Source: Triangularia verruculosa (Eukaryota; Ascomycota; Sordariomycetes; Sordariales; Podosporaceae). From it: DNA of 12,036 bases. Within the stretch, counting starts at the first letter, position 1. Each line of letters begins with the position of its first letter. Below are positions 1 through 8,599 of this stretch, piece by piece. A program made the translations under genes and the position numbers. Below the pieces are notes generated by a model. The model did no database searches. It had not been told where the DNA came from and saw nothing but the letters and a program-made list of their open reading frames with translations. Where the stretch lies: positions 1-12,036 of the forward strand of contig MU864141.1 of assembly GCA_033296885.1 (NCBI GenBank). Direction: 5' to 3'.

Positions 1-95
1 ACGCTAGACCTATAATAGTATAGTGCCAAGGTTAGGCTTGGCCGGCACCTCAACACCTGGGTCTTACCCGGCACCTATTATGTGCCACACGTTAA
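1..95. other. GC-normal left edge of the AT-rich block
   Basis: This stretch has ordinary base composition and keeps CpA and TpG, unlike everything from about 100 onward. It holds a direct repeat CCGGCACCT at 42-50 and 68-76, and short inverted segments (GCCAAG 25-30 with CTTGGC 37-42; GTGCC 23-27 with GGCAC 44-48). No coding frame is evident. It may be the host flank or the less mutated end of another repeat; I cannot tell which. Confidence 0.5.
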
Positions 96-1185
96 CAAAA
101 GTAATATATAAGTACTATAAATAATAATCTTAAGTTAATATAAAAAAATATTATATAGAAATAATATTTTATAATTATTATAAAAATAATTTCTTTGTAG
201 ATATTTAATATTATATTAAATTAATTATTCTTAATAAATATCTTTAATAATAACTTTCGCTAAATCCTATATATACTATACTTACTTGACGACTTTCTTT
301 CTTTAATAATAAGCCTTTTTCTATATATCGTTATTATAAATATATATATTTAAATTTAACTTAGAATTTATATATTTATAACCGAAATAATAAAATATTT
401 AAAAGTAATATTAATCTAACCTATCGACATTTATTCGAATAATTTACTAAATTCGGGATTTTATTTTATTTTATTTATTAAGGAATTTAAAGATGAGTAG
501 TATTTTAAAGTTGATAAATATTAACTTCTTTTTACTTTTTCAACAGTAAAAAATAATATAAATATATCGCTTAACTATAATTAATTAATTAACTATATAT
601 ATTAATTACGTTTATTAAAAATACTAATTAAAGTAATTTACCTCAATAAAGTTTTAATAAATTAAGCGTTTTAATTAAAGTATAAAATAATAAGAAAGAA
701 TTAAAGGCAAAAAGATAAAGACGGTCCTTTTATTTTTATTTATATAAGAATTATAATGCTATAGAGTAATTTACCAGTCGGCGAAGGAATTATTAATATA
801 ATAATAAATAATATAATAAAAGAGGCGTTTAAAAGGTTTAAACTATATCGTTATATTATATATATTATTAAGTTCGATGATTAAAAGCCGTATATATAGA
901 ATAAATATATAATAAATATAAAATATTATATAATATTACGTAATATAACTTTAACCGATAATACCGGGCTATATAAAAAACCAATCTTAAGTATAGTATT
1001 ATTAAAGAACTTTTTTTTAAAACTTTAATTTTTTTTAAAACTTATAGATATATAATAAATATATAATATTATATAATATTATATAATATAATTTTAACCG
1101 ATAATACCGGGTTATAAAGATAACTAACGTTAGCTATAGTATTATAAAAGAACTTTTCTTTAAAAACTTCGTTTCTTTTAGGACC
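96..1185 (+). repeat. RIP-mutated repeat, S1 (about 100-330) plus U inner (about 340-1185)
   Basis: This is the longest uninterrupted copy of a repeat that recurs here. Its S1 part (about 100-330) matches 5425-5640 in the same direction, and 8650-8875 and 11,145-11,310 in reverse. Its inner part matches 8885-9158 in the same direction, and 5660-6222 plus 6628-6782 and 10,000-10,640 in reverse. Similarity is roughly 75-80 percent by eye, with mostly C/T and G/A differences, as expected from independent RIP. No reading frame survives and no protein family is recognisable, so the element class is unknown. It contains unoccupied target sites equivalent to those used by element 2 (TA at 341-342) and the MITE (TA at 498-499). 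Confidence 0.65.
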
Positions 1186-1783
1186 TATTAACGTTAATAT
1201 ATATTTATATAATAAATATTTCCTTTAATAGTTTAAGTTTAAATAGATAATTTAATATAAGGTTAAAATCTAATTTATTTATAATAAAAAAGAAAAAAAA
1301 GCTTATCTTAACATTTTTTATTATTTTTATTATAATAACGTTTATAAATCTTATTTACTTTATATTTTATATTAAATTATTATTTTTTATATTATAAATA
1401 ATATTATATTTATTCGGTAATAATAGCTTTATTAAATTTTACTTTAATAATAAAGTCTTTCGTAGTAAAAGGTAATTTTAATTAATTTTTATAAATTAAG
1501 GGGGAGGTTTATCGAATTTATAAGGAGTTAATTAAGGGGAAAAGTATTTACGTAATTAACTATAAGGAATTTAATTAAAGCGCGGTTATTTTTAATAACG
1601 GTTATAAGTAAATAAATATAGGAAAAATAATAACCGTCGTTATAGAATTATAAATCCTTTACGAAGCTTTTTATCGTTAATTTCTACCTTTTATTTAAGC
1701 TTTTTCGGTTAAACGGAGGGTAAAAGGTTAATAGTAAGGTTTTAAATCTTTTATTATTAACAAAGTAAATTATTTATTATCGG
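1186..1783. other. AT-rich, RIP-like sequence without a recognisable gene
   Basis: About 600 bp of very A+T-rich sequence with almost no CpA or TpG. I found no open frame of useful length and no clear match to the other repeats in the window. Together with 3650-3904 it may be one older sequence split by element 1, because both sides abut the TA target of that insertion. Confidence 0.4.
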
Positions 1784-1785
1784 TA

Positions 1786-1832
1786 ACGTACTTTATAAGT
1801 GAGTCGGTCATATAAGTGGGCCGGTCACTTTT
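1786..1832 (+). repeat. Left TIR of element 1
   Basis: 47-bp inverted repeat matching 3601-3647 with two C/T differences. It contains two tandem 16-bp motifs spaced 17 bp apart, of the form ATAAGTGRGYCGGTCA. These duplicated motifs are likely transposase binding sites, by analogy with pogo-type elements. Confidence 0.9.
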
Positions 1833-1877
1833 AACCACCCTTCGAATACCATCCTCCATTGCAATACAACGAAACTA

Positions 1878-3548
1878 TCAACCAACTATAATTACATCAG
1901 AAACAGCTGAATCAGACCCTTCTGCAGCCTCCTGGCAAGTGCGGGCATTATGGCCAGGCTTACCGCATATACTACAGCACCGAACCTTCGTATAAGCCCC
2001 CCCTACATTACTACTATCCGGCTGCGTTTCTTACACTCCCTCCCCATCTACGGCCTTCTAATCCAGTAAATCCTATACCTCTTATACAGTAAGTAACCCT
2101 CTAAGCCTTACGTGTGTTTTTTTAGCTCTCCGGCGCTTGCTTAGTACCTTATTGGCCTTACGGAGCGACGAGACCTCTGCACGAAGGAGAGCCACCTAAT
2201 ACATTATAGCCGTTATACCTTTAATAAGCTGGTCTACCGTAGCTAACATTGAAATCGGGGAGCTATTTTGATGGTTAGTAATGCGAGTCTTAATAAGTAT
2301 TAACTATAAATTAGCTTCTCGAGGGTTGTATAGTGTTTAGGAGACCTAAGGTTATATAATGCCGGGCCGTGAGTTTAAAGGTATTAGCGTACAAAGCTTT
2401 ATATCCAACTTAAAAAGCACCCTCTCTGGATTATACGGTATAAGGCTAGTACCTATAAAGCTACCCTATATATTCTTTTCCGTTATAGAGGTAAAGAAGG
2501 CCTTACGGAAGGTATAGAGGAACTCGAACTTACTTACGTAATTAATATATATACGTATCAAGTCTTCGATCTAGCGGCCGTACGCCTGTTTTAATAGTCT
2601 AAAATAACCGACATCGAATAGCTAAAAGAGATAGGAGGAATGTAGAGGTATATAGAGCGTAATAATATTATTCTATTAATAGTAGCGCTCGAATTCGGTC
2701 GAGTAATAGCTTTCGTAGTTGTTAAGGATTAATAACTGGTATTTACCCTTTATACGGGGCGCTGTATAATAGTCGAAGTATTTAATTTAATCTAAGCTTA
2801 CTATATTAGTAATCTAGCTATTATCGGTAGTTATAATGTACTAGGTAAACGGTAGGTTACACTTAATATACTAATTAGTAAAGTAGTATTACGTAATTAA
2901 AATAATAAAGGGAGGGATAGCCCAGCCCAAAATATTAACTCCTTAGATTACCGTTACCTATTTATAATTATTAAGCTAGGCTAATTTTGCTTTACTAAGG
3001 CCGTCCGAGATTATAACTACTATATCCGCGAAGATAATACTTATCATAAACCCAGTTTTATCGAAGTTATAAATATCGTTATTTATAATACTATATTTGG
3101 CCTTAGTATTCTGTATAAATATAAACTACTCGCTGATGACCTTTAGATCCTCGTACTTAGCCCTCTGGTAGTCGTATCTATGCGTAAAACGCGTATAAAG
3201 CTATAACTAGCGTTTAACGAAGTTATGTGCCCAGAGCTTGCTAATAGGGGGCGCGTTGCGTACGCGTAGCAGTTGGTTAGCCATATCTTCTATACTACGT
3301 AATCTTGGTGGAAAAGCTCGCGTATATAGCTTAATAACGTATTGAATAATAGTATCCTCTTCGGGTTAAGTAAGCTTCTTCGATTTAGGCGTAGTATCGC
3401 GTTGTGCAGGCCGGCCGGCGCGTCGGTCACGGAGGGTTGAGAATGGTATATTATATAGCTTTGCTGCGGCTCGGAGGCTTAATTTCGGAGTGTTTTGAAT
3501 AGCCTTAAGGGCCAAGGCTATCCTGGCTTCATTTAAAGTAGGAGGCAT
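1878..3548 (-). pseudogene. Pogo/Fot1-family DDE transposase, RIP-inactivated (element 1)
   Basis: The frame runs from ATG at 3548 to TGA at 1878-1880 and would encode 556 residues, the usual size for fungal pogo/Fot1 transposases, which cut and paste their own element. The first 60 codons are open: a psq/CENP-B-type helix-turn-helix (about residues 8-47, starting MPPTLNEARIALAL). A CENP-B-like second binding domain follows (about 61-125), then a DDE catalytic core. D163 (NFDKTGF, the following E is now K) and D312 (LFDVGYF) are kept, but the second catalytic position reads LILNNYES, so D276 has become N. Toward the C terminus there is a likely coiled coil (about 436-470), a basic cluster KRRRAKK (471-477) and an intact CCHC zinc knuckle, C525/C528/H533/C538, within CCSICGKPGHNARTC. 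About 25 in-frame stops, mostly at former CAA/CAG/TGG codons, interrupt residues 61-505. No frameshift was found. An ATG-less extension to 3617 starts at GTG inside the TIR and is probably not translated. Confidence 0.92.
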
Positions 3549-3600
3549 GTTGGGTTGTAGAGAAAGTTGATGTTGAGTGTAGGAGGACGCGTCGCGGTCG

Positions 3601-3647
3601 AAAAGTGACCGACCCACTTATATGACCGACTCGCTTATAAAGTACGT
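3601..3647 (-). repeat. Right TIR of element 1
   Basis: Reverse-complement partner of 1786-1832, ending ACGT immediately before TA at 3648. Its outer motif copy reads ATAAGCGAGTCGGTCA and its inner copy ATAAGTGGGTCGGTCA. Confidence 0.9.
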
Positions 3648-3649
3648 TA

Positions 3650-3904
3650 TTTAAGAAAGTAGAAAGTTCTTTATTATAATAACGTTTAATATATCAATAC
3701 CGTTAAATATTGGAAATTTCGTTATAAGTCATAGCTATTTCGGAAGTATTTTTACCGATATAGCCGCTTTTATAATATTATTAAATAAAAATTATATAAA
3801 TCATAGTACTAGTAAAAACTAGGCCCGAGCACACCAGAAAGCTTAATTAAACTACAATATAATATACCCTACGACACTAAAAAGCACCGTATATAAGGAA
3901 TTAT
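3650..3904. other. Intergenic AT-rich segment with a small less-mutated island
   Basis: No gene is visible. Most of the segment is RIP-like, but about 3805-3895 keeps several CpA dinucleotides and a C-rich stretch (GGCCCGAGCACACCAG), so it was mutated less than its surroundings. I could not match this island to other repeats in the window. Confidence 0.4.
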
Positions 3905-4645
3905 TATAAATTTACGGACTTCCGATATATTTACGTATACTTTAATATAAATACTATACGAAAGTTATAAAAAGCTATTATATATTTTTATAATATATTT
4001 AAGCTATAATAAAAAACTCTTATATATAAAAAAAAAGATTTATAAAATTCTTTTTAATTTATTATACTTTAAAACTGTTAACTTTAATATCGATTTTTAT
4101 AAAAAGAATATCCTTATTATTAATAAAATATTAACTTTATTACCGAATATTATAATTGATAAAATTATTATTTTTATATATTTTAAATATTATAATTATA
4201 ACTTAAATATAATTACTAATAGTATTAATAAAGTTAAAATAATTATAATCGCTAAAATAATATCGGAAACTATACTTATATTTAAACTTAACTTTATTAA
4301 AGTATACCTTGCTTTAACCTTTTATATTTTAAAATATTTAAAATATTAAAGTTATATTAATCAGATATAAAAGGATATTATATTTATTAAAGGAAATAAA
4401 AAGATAATAATATAATAAAAAAAGGTTATTTCAAAAACCGGAATATTAAGGGTATAGTTAATGGTTAATAAAAAAGTAGTCGTTTATAACCGGGAGGAAG
4501 TAGTACTAAATATTAGAGAATATTAAAGGATACTAAAGGATATTAGAGGATATTAGAGAATATTAAAAGATATTAAAGATTAATTAATAGGTAAATATAA
4601 AAATCGGTTATATGTTATTATAATATTAAATACCTATATTATAAG
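3905..4645 (-). repeat. Reverse-oriented X-W repeat, left arm of a large foldback
   Basis: Reading the minus strand from about 4645 to 3905 gives a sequence homologous to 4790-5425 read forward, including the minisatellite and the outer end. The outer end, read toward the edge, shares TTTATATTAAAGTATA with 5398-5415. The arm also matches about 9400-9500. The copy lacks the 26-nt hairpin found at the W end of the other copies. Everything is heavily RIP-mutated and has no coding capacity. Confidence 0.6.
4511..4580 (+). repeat. 10-bp minisatellite, 7 units
   Basis: Seven consecutive decamers of consensus TATTARAGGA occupy 4511-4580 with no change of phase. Before RIP the unit was probably richer in C and G. 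Related arrays lie at 4791-4830 (reverse, 4 units), 9323-9372 (reverse, 5 units) and 11,581-11,630 (forward, 5 units), so copy number varies between copies of the W repeat. Confidence 0.8.
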
Positions 4646-4650
4646 TTCTA

Positions 4651-4676
4651 CTCGTAGGAACTTAGGTCCTCGCGAG
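4651..4676 (+). repeat. Conserved 26-nt hairpin at the W terminus (copy 1)
   Basis: The segment starts CTCGTAGGAACTTAGG and ends CTCGCGAG, so the outer CTCG/CGAG and the inner near-palindrome AGGAACTTAGGTCCT can pair. Two other copies occupy the equivalent place in W (9160-9185; 11,744-11,769 reversed). It is a small G+C-richer island in AT-rich surroundings. Confidence 0.65.
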
Positions 4677-4790
4677 TAAGGGGGATATAAAGGTCGAATA
4701 AGTAAAATAGTTAGTTTTAATTACTTTATAGGCCTATATTTAATATTATAATAATATATAACCGATCTCTATATTTACTTATTAATTAAA

Positions 4791-4830
4791 CCTTTAATAT
4801 CCTCTAATATCCTCCGATATACTTTAATAT
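4791..4830 (-). repeat. 10-bp minisatellite, reverse, 4 units
   Basis: Four decamers of the form CCTYTAATAT, the reverse complement of the array at 4511-4580. This is part of the right arm of the foldback. Confidence 0.7.
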
Positions 4831-5424
4831 CGCTACTTCTTCCTAATTATATTCGATTACTTCCCCGTTATTTAATTATAATATAATTTAAACTCGGACT
4901 TTATTAATAACCAAGTTTCTTTTTTATAATTCTTTTATATTACTTTAATAATATAATCTTTTAAAAGATTTAATTAATATATTCGCTGTAATTAAACTTA
5001 CTAAATATATAAAGAAAAAATAAATAAAGCGTACCTATTTAAAGTTAATTAATATATTTAATATTTTCTTTATTATCATTTTTATAATTATAATTATCTT
5101 ATCATCGTTAATACGTTTAAAGTAATATAATTTAATAATTAAAAAGTATCTAATTATATACTTTGGCATTTTAAATTTCGGTACTATACTTTTAATATTA
5201 TTTAATATAATTTAGTATTTTAAAATATTTTCGTTAATATTTTGATAGTAATTAATATAAAGGTTATTAATTTTATAATAATAAATTAGGAAGAGTTTTA
5301 TAAATATTTCTTTTTATACGTGAAAGTCTTTTACTGTAGCTTAAGTATACTTTATATAGCACTTTATACCTTTTCGTGGCTTTTTTTTATAACGTTTATA
5401 TTAAAGTATATATAAGTATATTAG

Positions 5425-5640
5425 ATTTTGAGTTTATTAGTTTATATAGAAAGTAATAAGTATTATATAGATATAATATTTTACGATTATTATAAAAGCA
5501 GTATTTTTATAATTATTAATATTATATTAACCTAGTTATTTTTAATAAATATCTTTAGCGATAACTTTCTTTAAAGACTATATACGTTATATTTACTTAA
5601 TAACTTTCTTTTCTTAATAATAAACTTTCTTTTATATTTT
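5425..5640 (+). repeat. S1 repeat, forward copy
   Basis: Homologous to about 100-330. It is the mirror partner of 8650-8875, with which it shares the outer end AGTTTATTAGTTTATATAG. The two therefore form long inverted ends around the reversed U sequence between them, which also contains the MITE and element 2. No coding capacity. Confidence 0.6.
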
Positions 5641-6223
5641 ATTATTATTAATATATATATTATAAGAGAAACGAAGTTTTTTTTAAAAAAGTTTTTTAAT
5701 AACGTTATATCCGGCGTTGGTTTTCTTTATAGCCTAGTATCGTCGGTTAAAATTACATTATATGATATTACGTATTTATTATGTACTTATTATATACTTA
5801 TTATATACGTACGGCTTTTAATCGTCGAACTTAATTATATATATAATATAATAATATAACTTAAACCTTTTAGACGCCTCCCTTATTATATTACTTATTA
5901 CCGCGCCGATAACTTCTTTATTAACCGGTAAATTACTTTATAATATTATAACTCCTATATTAATAAAGATAAAAAAACCGTTTTTATTACTTTTTTACCT
6001 TTAATTTTCTCTTACTATCCTATACTTTAATTAAAATATTCAATTTATTAAAATTTTATTAAAGTAAATTACTTTAATTAATACCTTCGATAAATATAAT
6101 CAATATATTAAATATATATAATTAATTAATTTACTTACTATAGTAAAAAAGTAATATATATACTTTACCTTTTACTATTTTAAAAGTAAAAAAAAGTTAA
6201 TATTTACCGATTTTAAAATACTA

Positions 6224-6264
6224 ACGTATATTATAAGCGAGTGACCCATATAAGCGAGTGACCC
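6224..6264 (+). repeat. Left TIR of the MITE
   Basis: 41 bp beginning ACGTATATTATAAG and identical to the reverse complement of 6585-6625. It contains two perfect copies of ATAAGCGAGTGACCC(A) spaced 17 bp apart. Confidence 0.92.
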
Positions 6265-6299
6265 ACGTCAAAATCCATACATAACCCTGAAAACACAAG

Positions 6300-6332
6300 C
6301 TCGTTAAAATCACTAAACATTAATAGAATTCT
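6300..6332. repeat. Subterminal inverted repeat inside the MITE, left arm (partner 6553-6585)
   Basis: Thirty-three bases starting CTCGTTAAAATCAC pair with 6553-6585 with two mismatches. On the right the repeat directly abuts the TIR; on the left about 35 extra bases separate them. The left side therefore probably carries a small insertion or duplication in an element that was once a longer near-perfect hairpin. Confidence 0.75.
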
Positions 6333-6584
6333 TTCTAATTTTAAAGATCGCTTCCTAATGCTCGATATTAAAATGGAAGTATAAGGACATTTACTAACTA
6401 AGTTAATTTTGAGCTAGAGAATAGTTTGCTAAAGATAGAATTAGCTAGGATTAAGATTAATTACACTTTAGCCTTAACGACTTATCTAAACATAATCAGT
6501 AAAGTTGTATCTTAATTCCAATAGACTAAATAAGCTAGTTTCGAAGTTATAGAGAATTTTATTAATGTTTGGTGATTTTAACGA

Positions 6585-6625
6585 GGGTCACTCGCTTATA
6601 TGGGTCACTCGCTTATAATATACGT
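6585..6625 (-). repeat. Right TIR of the MITE
   Basis: Perfect reverse complement of 6224-6264, followed by the duplicated TA at 6626-6627. Confidence 0.92.
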
Positions 6626-6784
6626 TATTTATTTTTAAAATATTAAATTAATGATTAAAGAGGAGATTTTAAGTTTAATAAATTATATAAATAAACTTCG
6701 ATAAATTAAATTAAATTAAATTTTAAATACTTTATAATTTCGGTTAAAAATATATAGATTTTTAATTAAATATAAATAAATATA

Positions 6785-6831
6785 ACGTATATTATAAGCG
6801 AGTGACCTATATAAGCGAGTAACCCACTTCC
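6785..6831 (+). repeat. Left TIR of element 2
   Basis: 47 bp starting ACGTATATTATAAG. It matches 8600-8646 except for one C-to-T and one G-to-A change, both expected from RIP. It carries two ATAAGCGAGTGACCCA-type motifs 17 bp apart. Confidence 0.9.
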
Positions 6832-6882
6832 TTCGTAATATAACACCTTCACACTTAACAACAATTTCCTCAACTATCCAAG

Positions 6883-8556
6883 ATACCTTTCAATTTAAAT
6901 AAAGCCCATATAATTTTAGCCTTCTAAGCGCTTCAAAACGACAAGAATCTAAGCGAATAAGCCGCAGCCAAGATCTATAGAGTCGATCGTAAGACTCTAG
7001 GGCGTCGGCACACTAGCCGGCCTATATAACGCAATACTACACTTAAATCGAAGAAGCTTATTTAATCCGAAGAAGATACTATTATTTAATACGTTATTAA
7101 ACTATATACGCGAGCTTTTCCGCTAAAATTATATAATATAAAAGATATAGTTAATTAACTACTATACATATACGACGCGCCCTCTGTTAGTAAGCTCTAA
7201 GTATATAACTTCGTTAAACGCTAATTACAATTCTATATACGTTTTACACGTAAATACAACTATTAAAAGGCTAAGTATAAGGATTTAAAGGTTATTAGCA
7301 AATAGTTTATATTTATATAGAATATTAAAGTTAAGTATAGTATTATAAATAATAATATTTATAACTTCGACGAGATTAGGTTTACAATAGATATTATTTT
7401 CGCGGATATAGTAATTATAATTTTAGACGGCCTTAATAAAGCGAAGTTAACTTAATTTAATAACCGTAAATAAATAACGGTAATCTAAAGAGTTAATACC
7501 TTCGACTAGGTTATCTTTCCTTTTATTATTTTAGTTATGTAGTATTACCTTATTAATTAATATACCGAGTATAACCTACCGTCTACCTAGTATATTATAA
7601 CTACCGATAATAACTAAACTATTAATACAGTAAACCTAGATTAAATTAATTATTTCGATTATTATATAGCGTTTTATATAAAAGGTAAATACCGGTTATT
7701 AATCCTCGATAATTATAAAAGCTACTACTCGACTAAATTCGAGCGTTATTACTAATAAAATAATATTATTATATTCTATATACCTTTATACTTCTCCCAC
7801 CTCCTTTAATTACTCAATATTAACTGCTTTAGGCCGTTAAAATAAGTATATAGTCGCTAAATCGAGGATTTAATATATATATATATTAACTATATAAATA
7901 AATTCGAATTCCTTTATACTTTCTACGAGGCCTTCTTCGCCTTTATAACGGAGAAGAATATATAAGGTAGCTTTATAGGTACTAGCTTTATATTATATAA
8001 TTTAAAGAAGGTATTTTCTAAATTAAATATAAAACTTCGTACATTAATATCTCTCAATTTACGGCCCGGTACTATATAACCTTAGGTCTCTTAAATACTA
8101 TATAACCCTCGAAAAACTAACTTATAATTAACGCTCATTAAAACTCGTATTACTAATTATTAAAATAACTCCCCGATTTCAATATTAGCTACGGTAGACT
8201 AGCTTATTAAAGGTACAACGGCTATAATATACTAAATAGCTCTCCTTCATATAGAGGTCTCTTCGCTCTATAAGGCCAATAAGGTACTAAGTAAACGCCG
8301 GAGAACTAAAAAAACATATGTAAAGCTTAGAAGGTCACTTACTATATAAAAGGTATAGGATCTATTAGATTAGAAGGCCGTAGATAGGGAGGGAGTGTAA
8401 GAAACGCAGCTGGATAGTAGTAATGTAGGGGGAGATCGTACGAGGGTTCGGTGCTGTAGTATGTACGGTAAGCCTGGCTATAACGCGCACACTTACTAGG
8501 AGGCTGGGGAATTATCTGATTTAGCCGTTTCTAATATAATTGTAGTTGCTTCCTAA
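6883..8556 (+). pseudogene. Pogo/Fot1-family DDE transposase, RIP-inactivated (element 2)
   Basis: One frame from 6883 to the stop at 8554-8556 (557 codons before it) aligns residue for residue with the element 1 transposase. The expected start codon is now ATA (6883-6885), a TpG-to-TpA change. The N-terminal helix-turn-helix (AAAKIYRVDRKTLGRR, about residues 28-43) differs from element 1 by many non-RIP substitutions. In the DDE core D163 (NFDEIRF) and D276 (LILDNYKS) are kept, but the third catalytic position reads LLNINCF, so D312 is N. The basic cluster (KRRRTKK) remains. The zinc knuckle is broken: the positions equal to C528, H533 and C538 are all Y. More than thirty in-frame stops replace mainly Q and W codons; no frameshift is seen. 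Later residues (FEFLYTFYEAFFAFITEKN, about 350-370) are typical of fungal pogo transposases. Confidence 0.92.
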
Positions 8557-8599
8557 TATTATTGCAGTATAATTAAGGATAGTTTGTTACGGTGTAGTG

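Larger units (their letters stand above)
1786..3647 (-). mobile_element. Pogo/Fot1-like DNA transposon, element 1 (1862 bp, RIP-damaged)
   Basis: The element is delimited by 47-bp terminal inverted repeats that begin ACGTACTTTATAAG and differ at two positions. Each end is flanked by TA (1784-1785 and 3648-3649), the target duplication typical of Tc1/mariner/pogo elements. It encodes one transposase on the minus strand that fills almost the whole length. The terminal stretches of roughly 150-200 bp (about 1810-2010 and 3420-3620) keep many CpA/TpG dinucleotides, while the middle is strongly RIP-mutated. It is non-autonomous now. It has exactly the same length as element 2, so neither copy shows a net insertion or deletion relative to the other. 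Confidence 0.93.
4651..5425 (+). repeat. W-X repeat, right arm of the foldback
   Basis: It begins with a 26-nt imperfect hairpin (4651-4676), followed by about 115 bp, a 4-unit reverse minisatellite (4791-4830) and X sequence. The whole arm is largely the reverse complement of 3905-4645. Its first part matches 9160-9372 and the reverse complement of 11,550-11,790. It runs directly into an S1 copy at about 5425, so the order is W-X-S1, as also seen in reverse at 11,145-11,790. No gene is visible. Confidence 0.6.
6224..6625. mobile_element. Pogo-type MITE, 402 bp
   Basis: A non-coding miniature element with perfect 41-bp TIRs (6224-6264 and 6585-6625) flanked by TA at 6222-6223 and 6626-6627. 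The TIRs are the same as those of element 2 apart from two mutated positions in the left end of element 2, so an element-2-type transposase is the likely mover. The interior is not a deleted copy of element 2: no transposase fragment or matching subterminal sequence was found. The interior keeps more CpA/TpG than the surrounding U repeat, so it escaped much of the RIP. A second inverted pair lies inside the ends (6300-6332 with 6553-6585, two mismatches). Confidence 0.92.
5660..6782 (-). repeat. U inner repeat, reverse, split by the MITE
   Basis: 5660-6222 is the reverse complement of about 500-1185, and 6628-6782 continues it as the reverse complement of about 342-497. Removing the MITE and one TA restores a continuous match to three other U copies. 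At 6783 the sequence is cut by element 2 and resumes after it as reversed S1. It contains a short run of AAATT/TTAAA pentamers near 6700-6722. No gene is visible. Confidence 0.7.

Noticed and set aside
23..76. Rho-independent terminator or riboswitch from the inverted segments at the left edge
   Set aside because: Stems are short and competing, no U-run follows, and the sequence is eukaryotic.
3549..3617. N-terminal extension of the element 1 frame by 23 residues starting at 3617
   Set aside because: The start would be GTG lying in the terminal inverted repeat. Element 2 has no matching extension, and the ATG at 3548 has A at -3 and begins the conserved helix-turn-helix region.
4511..4580. 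CRISPR-like array
   Set aside because: The repeats are 10 bp and directly adjacent with no spacers, and the context is a fungal transposon block. This is a minisatellite.
4651..4870. Helitron 3' end
   Set aside because: A terminal hairpin is present, but there is no CTRR terminus, no insertion between A and T is demonstrable, and no Rep/helicase remnant is seen.
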